A DNA stretch of 64,000 nt from positions 5,813,020 to 5,877,019 of the forward strand of contig AP017605.1 in NCBI GenBank assembly GCA_002356515.1, in the 5' to 3' direction. Numbering within the stretch: the stretch's first letter is position 1; each line of letters opens with the position of its first letter. The position numbers and the translations under genes were made by a program. This DNA is from Mesorhizobium loti. GTDB taxonomy: Bacteria > Pseudomonadota > Alphaproteobacteria > Rhizobiales > Rhizobiaceae. The notes under the pieces were generated by a model. That model searched no databases. It was not told the DNA's origin and saw only the letters and a list, made by a program, of their open reading frames with translations. Positions 17,192-26,168 of the stretch are shown here, piece by piece.

Positions 17192-18470
17192 TCATTGCCT
17201 CCTCCCGTGCCTTGTTGATAGGCTTCAGCAGATAGGTGAGGATGGTTTTGTGTCCGGTCTTGATGTCGACCGAACAGATCATCCCGGGAATGATCGAATA
17301 GGTCTTGCCATCGCGCGTCAGCGTCGACCTCTCGGTTGCGACGCGCACCTGGTAGTAGGGCTCGCCCGTCTTCTGGTCGACCAGGCTGTCGGCGGTGATG
17401 TTGGAGACCTTGCCTTCGATACCGCCGAAGATCGAGAAATCATAGGCGGTTATCTTGATCAGCGCGTCCTGGTCCGGCCGGATGAAGGCAACATCGCGTG
17501 GTGAAACCCGCGCTTCGACCAGCAGCGTCTCGGAAGTCGGCACGATGCCGGCCACGACCGCGCCGGGCTGCACGAAAGCGCCGACCGTGTTGATATCAAG
17601 CGTGTTGACGATCCCGTCGACAGGCGAGCGGATGTCCGTGCGCGCCACCTTGTCGGTGGCGCCGCGGATGGTCTCATCGACCACCGAAAGATCGGCCAGC
17701 GCCTGCGTCAGGTCGCTCAGCGCCTCCTGCTGCAGCTGCAGGCCGAGCTCGTTGACTTGAAGCTTGGCTTCGGCGATGGCCGCCTTGGCTTTCTTGATGG
17801 TTTCACCGGCGAGGTTCAGCTGCCCATGCAGTTCGGTCTGCTCCCGCTCGACGCGGATCTGCTCGGTCTTGGCCATCAGCCCCTTCTTGACCATGGACTC
17901 GACCAGCGCCGTTTCCCGGTCGCTGACTTCGAGATTTTTGGTGAGGCGATCAAGGTTGGCGGTGGCTTCGTCCAATTCGTTCTGGCGCTGATCGAGACGC
18001 GATTTGAGGACCGACAGCTTGACTTGGAAGTTGTCGCGACGTGCGATCAGCAGCTTCTGCTCGTTGTCGCAGATTTCCGGGGCGACCTTCTGGATTTCGG
18101 GCGGACAGGGAAATGGGCCATCAATATTGCCGCTCTGTTCGAATTTGAGCCGCGCAATGCGCGTCTGAAGCGCCCGTGCCTTGGCTTGCTGCTCGCCAAG
18201 GCTGGACGTGTTCATCGTATTGTCGAGGCGGATGATGAGATCGTTCTTCTTGACGACCTGCCCGATCGTCACGGCAATTTCCTGAACGACGCCCGGCTCG
18301 CTGGATTGGATGATCTGGGTTTTGGAAGCCGGTATGACCTTGCCGTCGCCGCGCGCGATTTCGTCGACCTCGGCAAAGGACGCCCAGGCGACAGAGGACA
18401 CAAAAAGTGCCCCTATGATGAACAAGGACGCCGACGCGAAAAGCGGCGGCCGGTCTTCCCTTGCAAGCAT
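17181..18470 (-). CDS. HlyD-type membrane fusion protein of type I secretion
   Basis: A 429-residue periplasmic adaptor. It has one N-terminal transmembrane helix (LFASASLFIIGALFVSSVAW), a lipoyl-like half-motif (IIQSSEPGVVQEIAVTIGQV), a long alpha-helical hairpin (about residues 90-260) and the second lipoyl half plus beta-barrel (IRSPVDGIVNTLDINTVGAF). It bridges the inner-membrane ABC exporter and the TolC-type channel. Gene order TolC, ABC exporter, HlyD, RHH is uninterrupted on the minus strand. The length is normal for the family. Confidence 0.92.
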   Translation of the reverse strand: MLAREDRPPLFASASLFIIGALFVSSVAWASFAEVDEIARGDGKVIPASKTQIIQSSEPGVVQEIAVTIGQVVKKNDLIIRLDNTMNTSSLGEQQAKARALQTRIARLKFEQSGNIDGPFPCPPEIQKVAPEICDNEQKLLIARRDNFQVKLSVLKSRLDQRQNELDEATANLDRLTKNLEVSDRETALVESMVKKGLMAKTEQIRVEREQTELHGQLNLAGETIKKAKAAIAEAKLQVNELGLQLQQEALSDLTQALADLSVVDETIRGATDKVARTDIRSPVDGIVNTLDINTVGAFVQPGAVVAGIVPTSETLLVEARVSPRDVAFIRPDQDALIKITAYDFSIFGGIEGKVSNITADSLVDQKTGEPYYQVRVATERSTLTRDGKTYSIIPGMICSVDIKTGHKTILTYLLKPINKAREEAMSER

Positions 18471-18515
18471 GTCCTACAACCCCAACGCATTGAATGCGTT
18501 CAATAAGTCTGTTTT

Positions 18516-20648
18516 TCAGGCGTTTGTTTTCTGCAGCGCCTGTATCACTTGATCCTTCGGTCCATCGGCAACGATCCTGCCTTGCTCGATGACGATAAGA
18601 CGGTCGGCCAGTTCGAGCATGCTGAAGCGGTGTGTTGAAACGATCAGTGTCGTGTTCCGGTCGAAGGCCACTTTGAGCTGCTTGATCAACTGCCGCTCGG
18701 AAGCCAGGTCCATCGATCCCGACGGCTCGTCCAGGAAGACGATTTTCGGTCTGGTCAGCAAAAGGCGGGCAATCGCCATCGTCTGCCTCTGGCCGCCCGA
18801 GAGATTGGTGCCGCGCTCGCCGACATTCATGTCGTAGCCACGCGGATGACGAGAGACGAAATCGTCGACGCCAGCAGCCTTGGCCGCTTCGACGATCTGC
18901 TCATCGGTCGCCTCCGGACATGCCATCAGGAGGTTCTCCTTGATGGTGCCCGAAAACAGATCGTTGGCCTGCGCGACGATCCCGACCGCGGCGCGAACCT
19001 CCGAAGGGTGGTATTGGCGGATGTCGATGCCGTCCAGCAGCAGCTCGCCTGATGTCGGCAGGAAGAGCCTGCCGATCAGCCGGCCCATGGTTGTCTTTCC
19101 CGAGCCGATACGGCCGATGATGCCGATCCGCTCACCGGGCTTCACCGAGAAATTCAGACCGGTCAGAACCTCGTTCTCGGAGCCTGGATAGACAAAGCCG
19201 ACATTCCTGAACATCATCGCGCCATTGCGGATGGGCCGGTTGACGAAACCCACCGTATCCGGGCGATCTTCCGGCTGCGCCATGATCGAGTTCACCATGC
19301 GCAAGGAAAGCATGGCCTGGCGAAGTCTGGACAGGGTAATGGCGATCTGGCCGAGTGGAGACACCGCCCGGCTGGCCAGCATGACGGTGCCGATGATGGC
19401 TCCGGTGGAGACGTGTCCTTCCGAGAAGGCATAGGCGCCGGCCACGATCAAGGCGACGGTCACCATCTGCTGGATGGCCTGCGTTATGTTGCCAGCGGCC
19501 GCCGAGAGCTGCTTGATCTTCTCGGACGTGTTGGACGCGTTCTTGGAATGCTCCCCCCATTTTCGCAACAGATACGCCTCGGCCCGCAGCGATTTGATCG
19601 TCTCCAGCGTGGAGATGGATTCGACCAGCAGGGCCTGCCGTTGCGAGGCCTCGTTCATGGAGGCCGCGACACGCTTGCCGATACGCCGCTGCGTGATCAG
19701 TCCGACGATCACGGACGCGACGAAGGCCAGCGCGGGGATGATCACCAGCCAGCCGCCTATCGCATAGATGACCAGGAGAAAAATGAAGACGAAGGCCGTG
19801 TCGATGAACACGCTGATGGTGTTCGAGGTGAAGAATTCGCGAACGAATTCATACTGCGTCACCCGATTTGCGTATTCGCCCGTTGAACCTGGCCGTGCCG
19901 ACAGGGACGAATTCAGCACTTTCTCGAACAGCAAGTAGGAAATACGCAGATCCGCCTTGCGCCCGGCGTAGTCGATGAGGGACGCCCTGGCGGTCTTCAG
20001 CAGCAGGTCGAACAGGATGACCGCGCCGATGCCGATCGACAGCACCCAGAGCGTCGATATCGCCTTGTTCGGCAGGATCCTGTCGTAGACGTTCATGGTG
20101 AAGATCGGCGAGGCTATGGCCAGCATGTTGATGAATATTGCCGCCAGGATGACCTTCGAATAGGTGCGCCAGAACGGGCCCATCGTTCCCGTCAGCCAAT
20201 GTCGCCGCTCGATCTTCGGCGCCGAACCGACGTTCATCCCCTCGGCGGCGTTGGCATAGGTTATCGAGAAGGAGACGCCGCCACTGATGTAGCTGGCGGC
20301 CAGCTCGGATCTCGTGATGGTTATACGACCGTCTTCCTGGGGAGCGGTGGTGAATGCGCCGTCCTCGGTTTCGGCCAGCAGGGCAACCGGCAATTGGCTG
20401 ACGCGAAACACAATAGCGGGGAGGTCGATGCGCCCCCGAAGAAAGTCACGATGGCTGAACTCGGTGATTTCAAGGCCAATGCGCTCGGCAATATGCCGGA
20501 TGGCATCGATGTCGATACGGGTGTCCGACAGCGGCACGCCGGCGAACAGCACCGTTTGCGCGCTCGGCCTGCCGAGATAGCCAGCAACAGCCGAGAAGCA
20601 GGCCTTGAACGCCTCCTTCGGGGAGAGGATGTTGGGTTGCTGGTTCAC
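18516..20648 (-). CDS. Type I secretion ABC exporter (permease/ATPase fusion, LapB-like)
   Basis: A 710-residue inner-membrane exporter. Residues ~1-125 form a C39-peptidase-like domain without a recognisable catalytic Cys-His arrangement, as in LapB/HlyB exporters for C-terminal-signal substrates. Six transmembrane helices follow (about 160-440), then the nucleotide-binding domain: Walker A GRIGSGKTTMGR, signature LSGGQRQTMAIARLL, Walker B KIVFLDEPSGSMD, and a switch histidine in STHRFS. ATP hydrolysis powers export of the giant adhesin. The start is GTG 20648. The 45-base gap to the HlyD gene and 40-base gap from the TolC gene indicate one operon. Confidence 0.93.
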   Translation of the reverse strand: MNQQPNILSPKEAFKACFSAVAGYLGRPSAQTVLFAGVPLSDTRIDIDAIRHIAERIGLEITEFSHRDFLRGRIDLPAIVFRVSQLPVALLAETEDGAFTTAPQEDGRITITRSELAASYISGGVSFSITYANAAEGMNVGSAPKIERRHWLTGTMGPFWRTYSKVILAAIFINMLAIASPIFTMNVYDRILPNKAISTLWVLSIGIGAVILFDLLLKTARASLIDYAGRKADLRISYLLFEKVLNSSLSARPGSTGEYANRVTQYEFVREFFTSNTISVFIDTAFVFIFLLVIYAIGGWLVIIPALAFVASVIVGLITQRRIGKRVAASMNEASQRQALLVESISTLETIKSLRAEAYLLRKWGEHSKNASNTSEKIKQLSAAAGNITQAIQQMVTVALIVAGAYAFSEGHVSTGAIIGTVMLASRAVSPLGQIAITLSRLRQAMLSLRMVNSIMAQPEDRPDTVGFVNRPIRNGAMMFRNVGFVYPGSENEVLTGLNFSVKPGERIGIIGRIGSGKTTMGRLIGRLFLPTSGELLLDGIDIRQYHPSEVRAAVGIVAQANDLFSGTIKENLLMACPEATDEQIVEAAKAAGVDDFVSRHPRGYDMNVGERGTNLSGGQRQTMAIARLLLTRPKIVFLDEPSGSMDLASERQLIKQLKVAFDRNTTLIVSTHRFSMLELADRLIVIEQGRIVADGPKDQVIQALQKTNA

Positions 20649-20688
20649 GATCCGCCCACAGGGACTTTCGATCGACCCTTACATCCGC

Positions 20689-22137
20689 TTACTTTTTCCT
20701 GACCGGTGCCAGGATATCGAACGGCAGGTCATTTTTCTGTTCCGAAGGCGTCCGCGCATAGGTTTCGGTGTCGGCCGTTTCCGGTGCCGCGAACTCGGTT
20801 CGCGCGTAGGCCGCGGCCTGCTTTGGCGGATGGATATCCATGGTTTTCAGCAATTGCCCAGTCGCCGCCAGAAGCCGATATTGGGCAAAGAGAGAGGCGT
20901 AGGATGCGGTGTCCGCCAGGGTCGCCGTGTTGAACCGCGTATTCTGCGCATCCAGCACATCGAGCAGTGAGCGCTGACCGACCTTGAATTGCTCGCGATA
21001 GGACGCGACCAGCTTCTCGTTGGAGGCGGCTTGCAGCTTCAGGGTCTTTGCCAGGTCGGCTTGCCGGAAACGGCGATCCCACGATGTGCGGACGGCCTCT
21101 TCGATTTCCCGCAGCACCTGATGCATCGCAAGCCGCTGCTCACTCGTGCGACGGATCTGCTCCTGTTCATTGGCCTTGTCGATGCCGCCCCGGTACAAGT
21201 TCCACCGCAGCACCAGGCGTGCCTGCAGGTCGGATGTGTCTCCATTGTCGCCGTCGATGTCATACCCAGCCCGAGCGACGCCTTCAGCGACGATCGAGGG
21301 GCCGTATTTCGCCCGGGCCGCGTCCACCAGCGAGGCCGCCGCGGCGATATCGCTATCGGCCATATGAACACGCGGATTGCTCTCCCGCGCAAGGCCGATC
21401 GCATCGTCCAGCGACCTTGGCAGCGCGCCGGAAACATCGGCCGGCCTCGATGCATTGGTCAGCGGCTTCCCGACGGTCTTGAAGAACCGTATCCTCGAGG
21501 CCTCCAGCTCCTCCGAGGCTTCCTGCATGCGGGCCTTGGCCGCAAACAGCCGCTCCTCGGCTTGCTGCCGGTCGGCTTCGTTCAACCCGCCGCCGGCAAT
21601 GCCTTCCTGGATGTCGTGGAGGATTGCTTGATGGAAGCCCAGGTTCTTCTTTGCCTCGGCCACGATCGAAGCCTGAAGCATGTATTCGAGGTAGTCCTGG
21701 ACGACCGAGAGCCCGATGAATTCCGACCGCTCCAGCACACGAAAGGACGCGCCGTCGACGCGCGAGGCTTGGCGATTCAACTCGGCTCGCCTTGCGCCGC
21801 TGTCATAGAGCGTTTGCGAAACCGTCAGATCGGTTTCTGCCGGATAAAGTGCGTCGTCCTCTATGGAGAGCGCGCGTCGTGAGGAATTGTCGAGACGGCG
21901 AGCGCCAGCCGACGCTTCCAGGTCGACGCTGGGAAGATAGAGCCCCTTGGCCTGCCGCAATTCGAACTCGATCGCTTCGCGATTTTCTATGGCCTGGCCG
22001 ATCTCGGGATTGGATTCGACGGCAACCGCCACCGCTTCCTTGAGCGAAAGTGCACTCGCACTTACGCAGCTCAGCATCGTGGCCGCCATCAAAAGACCCA
22101 GGCGCCTGCCCATGGCTGACATGCTTGTCGTATTCAT
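20689..22137 (-). CDS. TolC-family outer-membrane channel of type I secretion
   Basis: A 482-residue outer-membrane efflux protein with a signal peptide (cleavage probably after ASA, about residue 29) and the repeated coiled-coil/beta layout of TolC (LKEAVAVAVESNPEIGQA near the N-terminus; GQRSLLDVLDAQNTRF in the second half, a family hallmark). It is the outer-membrane exit duct for the adjacent ABC exporter and HlyD protein. It is the first gene of the T1SS operon, so the promoter should lie in the 22138-22625 region. Confidence 0.9.
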   Translation of the reverse strand: MNTTSMSAMGRRLGLLMAATMLSCVSASALSLKEAVAVAVESNPEIGQAIENREAIEFELRQAKGLYLPSVDLEASAGARRLDNSSRRALSIEDDALYPAETDLTVSQTLYDSGARRAELNRQASRVDGASFRVLERSEFIGLSVVQDYLEYMLQASIVAEAKKNLGFHQAILHDIQEGIAGGGLNEADRQQAEERLFAAKARMQEASEELEASRIRFFKTVGKPLTNASRPADVSGALPRSLDDAIGLARESNPRVHMADSDIAAAASLVDAARAKYGPSIVAEGVARAGYDIDGDNGDTSDLQARLVLRWNLYRGGIDKANEQEQIRRTSEQRLAMHQVLREIEEAVRTSWDRRFRQADLAKTLKLQAASNEKLVASYREQFKVGQRSLLDVLDAQNTRFNTATLADTASYASLFAQYRLLAATGQLLKTMDIHPPKQAAAYARTEFAAPETADTETYARTPSEQKNDLPFDILAPVRKK

Positions 22138-22625
22138 CTAACCCGCCCCAACGTTTTCCGTGCGCCTTTTCCCACAGCGCTACAACCAAGCCTGAGCTTG
22201 CCGTCACACATTATCCGACAGTTTCACGAAATATGTGAGTGATTATTAAATTAGATAGTCCTGAAGGAGCATTTCCGATCATAAGGTTGAGAAATGTAGC
22301 AAAAATGGCACAACACCCGGTCCGTTGCGGTTGTATCCAGCCGCTGCCGGGAGCTGAAAAGACAAAGGGGCAATCGCTCCTGCAAGCAGCGTCCTGTGAA
22401 GTGCGGTGAACTGGCTGGCATACTGGCAGCGTCGAACGGATCGTCGCCGGAATTTGGCAATTGTTTTTCGACCACTATGGTGCCAGCGGGAGGAACGACG
22501 GCTGGACCGAGGCTGAATTGCCGGTTACTGCTGCTAAACCCAGCGCCCAAGCAGCAGTAACGCTCCTCCGTTAAGCCTTGCGCAATCTCTGCAATCTATG
22601 CTGACGCCAGATTGTCGAGGGCAAC
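22138..22625. other. Divergent intergenic region upstream of TolC gene
   Basis: A 488-base region between the minus-strand TolC gene and a plus-strand membrane-protein gene. It must hold the T1SS operon promoter; bases 22200-22320 are AT-rich and the best candidate. A minus-strand frame at 22251-22550 lacks a ribosome binding site and domain signature and is not called. A perfect 12-bp dyad at 22524-22561 is listed separately. Confidence 0.4.
22524..22561. repeat. Perfect 12-bp inverted repeat
   Basis: GTTACTGCTGCT (22524-22535) and AGCAGCAGTAAC (22550-22561) are exact inverse complements around a 14-base loop. No T-run follows on either strand. It lies 65 bases before the plus-strand gene at 22626, consistent with an operator or a leader hairpin. 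Confidence 0.5.
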
Positions 22626-23162
22626 ATGAAGCGCAAGTCGATATTACTCTTCGCTTTTCCCGCATTCATCCTGACGACTATGGCAGGCGAGCGAGCAGCA
22701 ACGTTCCTGCTCGGAACCTATCCCGCCAGCCCCGCAATGTGGTGGATCTGGCTTGAACTGCGTCCCTTGTCGGCGATGTTCTGGCAAAAGGTCGACCTTT
22801 ATCTGGGCAGTTCGATGGTTCTGGATGCAGTCATCCTGATTGCCGCAGCGATCGCCTGCTGGAGCGCTTGCAGTGCCGGGAGGTCAGCCGCCTTCTTTCT
22901 TGCCAATCATCTGGCCCTGCTTTTCGCCGGGCTGATGATCGCCGTCGGTAGCCATTCGGAAACGGCGAGCGCGATTGCCGCATTTACGGCACCCAGCGGG
23001 TTCTCGTTTTCGCTGATCGCCGATCTCACTTGGGAGAACAGCCTCGTGCTGGTTCTGGGCTTTGCGGCCTGCGCCTACTGTCATGTCGCGTTCCTTCGCG
23101 AAACCCGACAGCGTGGGGAGGCATTGGCCGTTCGCCTCATCGCTTTGCAGCGCGATTTCTAA
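22626..23162 (+). CDS. Hypothetical polytopic membrane protein
   Basis: A 178-residue protein with about four hydrophobic helices (near residues 5-25, 60-85, 88-108 and 138-158), an N-terminal one possibly acting as a signal anchor, and a basic C-terminus (RETRQRGEALAVRLIALQRD). No family is recognised. It lies alone on the plus strand between the T1SS and tad operons and ends convergent to the latter. Confidence 0.6.
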   Translation: MKRKSILLFAFPAFILTTMAGERAATFLLGTYPASPAMWWIWLELRPLSAMFWQKVDLYLGSSMVLDAVILIAAAIACWSACSAGRSAAFFLANHLALLFAGLMIAVGSHSETASAIAAFTAPSGFSFSLIADLTWENSLVLVLGFAACAYCHVAFLRETRQRGEALAVRLIALQRDF

Positions 23163-23164
23163 TC

Positions 23165-23206
23165 CAGCGGACTTGGGCGTTTCAAGAGAGCGCCAATATC
23201 GCTGGC
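23165..23206. terminator. Imperfect hairpin between convergent genes
   Basis: CCAGCG and CGCTGG enclose an inner TTGG/CCAA pairing in the 62-base gap between convergent genes. No T-run is present; it is a weak bidirectional terminator candidate. Confidence 0.3.
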
Positions 23207-23224
23207 CCTCACGCCCGCCTTCCT

Positions 23225-23800
23225 CTAATTGATCTTGCGATAGTAGACCTTGCCGTCCGGCGTTTCCGTTCGCTGGTATCCCGGATTAGGGGCAGGGGGC
23301 GCGGCGGCAACCCTTCTCTTGGGTGGCCGGGGTGTATCGACAATTGTGGGTTCGGCCGCGACTTCCGTACTGGAAGACGCTTCCATCACGGTACCTGTTG
23401 CCGCGACGGGTTCCGACACGCTTGAGGTACCGGCACCGTCGGTCGGTGGCGGGTTCTGTTCCAACCGGGCTATGCTGCCGTTGATTTCGTTGAAACTGCC
23501 CTGCAATTGGCTGTCCAGCTTTTCAAATCGGCTTTGAAAACCGTTGTTGACCGTGTCGAGCCGGGCAACGATCCGCTGCTCGAACGTGCCGAGCTCCTCG
23601 AGACGTCCCTCCACGGTGCGCAGGTCGCTAATGCCTCGATAGAGGTAGATGGCGGCGGTCGCGTTCAGCACGGCAAACAGCGTCAATCCGACGCCGACCA
23701 CGACGGCCAGCCGCGACCGGCTCGCGTCTCTGTCGAGCAGTTGCGGTTCAATGGGCTCGGCGGAGACCGCCGGTACATGCGGGTCGCTGATCGTCGTCAT
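23225..23800 (-). CDS. Coiled-coil membrane protein at the end of the tad operon
   Basis: A 191-residue protein with one transmembrane helix (about residues 32-54, LAVVVGVGLTLFAVLNATAA), a heptad-rich coiled coil (about 58-115, with EELGTFEQRIVARLDTV) and a Pro/Ala-rich C-terminus ending YQRTETPDGKVYYRKIN. The topology suggests a short cytoplasmic N-terminus and a periplasmic coiled coil. Its ATG overlaps the stop of the L,D-transpeptidase gene (ATGA), so the two are translationally coupled and may act together. No known domain is recognised. Confidence 0.7.
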   Translation of the reverse strand: MTTISDPHVPAVSAEPIEPQLLDRDASRSRLAVVVGVGLTLFAVLNATAAIYLYRGISDLRTVEGRLEELGTFEQRIVARLDTVNNGFQSRFEKLDSQLQGSFNEINGSIARLEQNPPPTDGAGTSSVSEPVAATGTVMEASSSTEVAAEPTIVDTPRPPKRRVAAAPPAPNPGYQRTETPDGKVYYRKIN

Positions 23801-24387
23801 TGAACCACCACCTTGGTGCCAATTGGCACGCGCTTGAAAAGATCGATCACGTCCGTGTTGGTCAGGCGAAAACAGCCCGATGTGCCGTCGAATCCTACGC
23901 CCGAAGGATCGTTGGTGCCATGGATACGATAGAGCGTGTCGTGCCCGTCCTGAAGCAGATAAAGCGCCCGCGCGCCGAGCGGGTTGTATGGCCCCGAGGG
24001 CACCAGCTCCGGCAGCTCCGGCTGGCGGGCGCGCATTTCCCTGGGCGGGCGCCACTGCGGCCATTCGGTCTTGGCCCCGACCTTGACGACCCCGGTCCAG
24101 CCAAATCCGTCACGCCCGACGCTGATCTGGTAGCGCAGGGCCTGGCCCTGGCGGGTCACCAAGTATAGCGCCTTCTCGTTCTTGCGGATGACGATCGTTC
24201 CCGGCTGCTCCGTGGTCGTGAAGGCTACCACCTTGCGCAGGCTGGGGCCCATTGCCGGCAGCGGCGGCCGGTCCGAAACCCCCGACCGCGCCTGCGCGAA
24301 GCCCTGGACCGACAGCGCCAGCGCCAGGCTGACCACGCAGGCCCCGGCCAGCCTGGCGACGGTTCCATGTCTACCGGGCAGCGTCAT
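23797..24387 (-). CDS. L,D-transpeptidase (YkuD domain) in the tad operon
   Basis: A 196-residue periplasmic protein with a signal peptide (first ~33 residues) and a YkuD catalytic domain. The family motif is intact: His in YRIHGTNDPSGVG and the catalytic Cys in GTSGCFRLTNTDV. L,D-transpeptidases form 3-3 crosslinks in peptidoglycan or attach proteins to it. Its start overlaps the end of cpaE by 17 bases and its stop overlaps the next gene by 4, so it is embedded in the tad operon. A role in opening or reinforcing the wall around the pilus machine is inferred. Confidence 0.88.
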   Translation of the reverse strand: MTLPGRHGTVARLAGACVVSLALALSVQGFAQARSGVSDRPPLPAMGPSLRKVVAFTTTEQPGTIVIRKNEKALYLVTRQGQALRYQISVGRDGFGWTGVVKVGAKTEWPQWRPPREMRARQPELPELVPSGPYNPLGARALYLLQDGHDTLYRIHGTNDPSGVGFDGTSGCFRLTNTDVIDLFKRVPIGTKVVVQ

Positions 24388-25534
24388 CGAGCCGCTCTTT
24401 GAACATCCGCTTCAGATCCTTGTTGAAGCGCGCCCGCCCATCCACTTCGGAAGGCAGGATCGCCCGGTTCAAGGCATCGGTCAGAAGGGCGTTGTCCAGC
24501 GCGACCGATTTGATGTGCGGCGCCTTGAATATCTTCTCGAGCTCACTGCGCGAAAAATGGTTCCCGAACCATTTGCGCTTGTGCTTGTTGGCGACGAGCG
24601 TGACGTTGACCGCATTGCCGCGCAGCTCGCGGATTTTTGTATAGAGCCGCTTGCCTTGCCGCAGCGACGCGACGTTGAGTTCGAAGACGATGAAGATCTC
24701 GTCGCTGGTCGAGAGCACTGAATTGTACCAGGGCGTTTCGATATTGGGCAGGTCGATGACGATGTCGTCGAAGCGGTAGGCGACAAGGTCGAGAAGCCGG
24801 AAGACGAAATCGCCGCCTTGCGGCTCGAACGGCAGTTGCGGCCTCTCGAACGCATAGAGGGTGAGACCGGACGGGCGCGAAAGCTTGATGACATCCATCA
24901 GCTCGACATCGAGCCGTTCCGGCTGGCCGATGATACCCGCCAGGTCGAACTGATTGAACAGATTGAGGTAGGCCCCGCAATTGGCGCTCTGGAAATCGAG
25001 ATCGACCAGACAGGTGGAGGCCGCGCGTTCGGCCGATTTCGAGGCCAGGTGCTCGGCCGCCGACAGCGCCAGCGTCGTGGCGCCGGCGCCACCGCTGGCG
25101 CTGATGAAGGTGATGATGCGGCTTTTCGTGCCCTGGCTGCCAGTATCGTGGAAAGTCACCGCGTTGAGCAGTTCCTTGCCGTCGAGCGGCTTGTGCAGCC
25201 AGTCCGAGGCGTTCATGCGCACCAGCACGCGCGTCTGTTCCGACGTCAGTTCGTTGGAAACCGCGATCAGCGGCACCGATGCCCACAGGGCGCGCGCCTC
25301 GACGATGCCGGGCCTGCCGAGCAGTTCGCCATTGCCGAGATCGAGGATGACGATGCCCGGGCGCGTATCCGCGGGAGGGCCTTTGAGAAAGTCATCCGTC
25401 TCGGAGATCCGGACGTCATAGATCGCCAGCGCATCGAGCCGTGTCGCCACCTCGCGCTTGAAATTCGCATCCGACGAGAACAGCGCCACCTGCTTTCGCT
25501 TGGTCGGCAGAACCTTGGTGTTGATGGCATTCAT
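24371..25534 (-). CDS. cpaE: CpaE/TadZ-type pilus localisation ATPase
   Basis: A 387-residue protein. Residues ~15-125 form a receiver-like domain (VALFSSDANFKREV, GIVILDLGNGELLG). A MinD/ParA-like domain follows, whose deviant P-loop reads ISASGGAGATTLALS and lacks the signature lysine of true Walker-type Par ATPases, as is common in TadZ/CpaE. VDLDFQSANCG and IVIDLPNIETPW are the other family motifs. CpaE/TadZ positions the Tad apparatus, often at a pole. ATG 25534 overlaps the stop of the upstream TadE gene (ATGA); the frame runs open further upstream but is not coding there. Confidence 0.9.
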   Translation of the reverse strand: MNAINTKVLPTKRKQVALFSSDANFKREVATRLDALAIYDVRISETDDFLKGPPADTRPGIVILDLGNGELLGRPGIVEARALWASVPLIAVSNELTSEQTRVLVRMNASDWLHKPLDGKELLNAVTFHDTGSQGTKSRIITFISASGGAGATTLALSAAEHLASKSAERAASTCLVDLDFQSANCGAYLNLFNQFDLAGIIGQPERLDVELMDVIKLSRPSGLTLYAFERPQLPFEPQGGDFVFRLLDLVAYRFDDIVIDLPNIETPWYNSVLSTSDEIFIVFELNVASLRQGKRLYTKIRELRGNAVNVTLVANKHKRKWFGNHFSRSELEKIFKAPHIKSVALDNALLTDALNRAILPSEVDGRARFNKDLKRMFKERLDDAAR

Positions 25535-26166
25535 GGCCAGGTGCTCTTGATGTCTTCGCCCGTAACCGTGCTCAGCATGGAGGGCATGTTGATGTTGGCG
25601 AAACCCATCAGTCCCTGGAGGAAGAAGAACTGGAAGGTCCTGTTCTGCAGGCTGACGGTGATGGTCGGCACCGGCCCGCCAAGCCGGGTCTGATAGCCAA
25701 GGCCGGTGGCCGTGTAAGTGATGACGACGTTGCTGCGCAGCAGGCCCGGGAAGAAGTGGCACATGCCCGCCCGCTGGTTTGTCGCCAGCGCCGGGCAGAC
25801 ATCGTCATTGGTGTTTGCGGTGTCGCCACGAAAGATGCGGCTGAAATTGGCGGCGCTGAAGCCGCCGCCGTTGCTGCAGCCGCCCGTGCCTGCGGTGTAG
25901 GTGCAGACGAAGGGACCATAGGCGCCCGCGGCAACCGGGGCGCCGGGAGACGAGATCGGGGGCGCGGTCGCGAGGTTGGTTGCCACCGCATCCGATATCG
26001 AAGCCAGCCGCGCGCCGATCTGCACCGCCTTGGTCGCCGCGTTCCATTGATAGAACGCATAGCCGAAATCGACGAAGCCCAGGACAAGCGAGAACAGCAG
26101 CGTCGATACGATGGTCATTTCCACCATCGCCGCACCGTCTTCCGATTTTGCGAAACGCTGGATCAT
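25531..26166 (-). CDS. TadE-like minor pseudopilin (second copy)
   Basis: A 211-residue protein with the TadE N-terminus: a short basic leader, then MVEMTIVSTLLFSLVLGFVD, a single hydrophobic helix preceded by DGAA. TadE/TadF are minor pseudopilins processed by the prepilin peptidase. The periplasmic part is rich in Gly, Asn and Thr and has four cysteines. It is separated by two bases from the preceding tadE and overlaps cpaE by four, within one operon. Confidence 0.85.
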   Translation of the reverse strand: MIQRFAKSEDGAAMVEMTIVSTLLFSLVLGFVDFGYAFYQWNAATKAVQIGARLASISDAVATNLATAPPISSPGAPVAAGAYGPFVCTYTAGTGGCSNGGGFSAANFSRIFRGDTANTNDDVCPALATNQRAGMCHFFPGLLRSNVVITYTATGLGYQTRLGGPVPTITVSLQNRTFQFFFLQGLMGFANINMPSMLSTVTGEDIKSTWP

Positions 26167-26168
26167 GG

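Noticed and set aside
22251..22550. 99-codon minus-strand frame upstream of the TolC gene
   Set aside because: There is no ribosome binding site, the composition is not protein-like, and its start lies within the 12-bp dyad.
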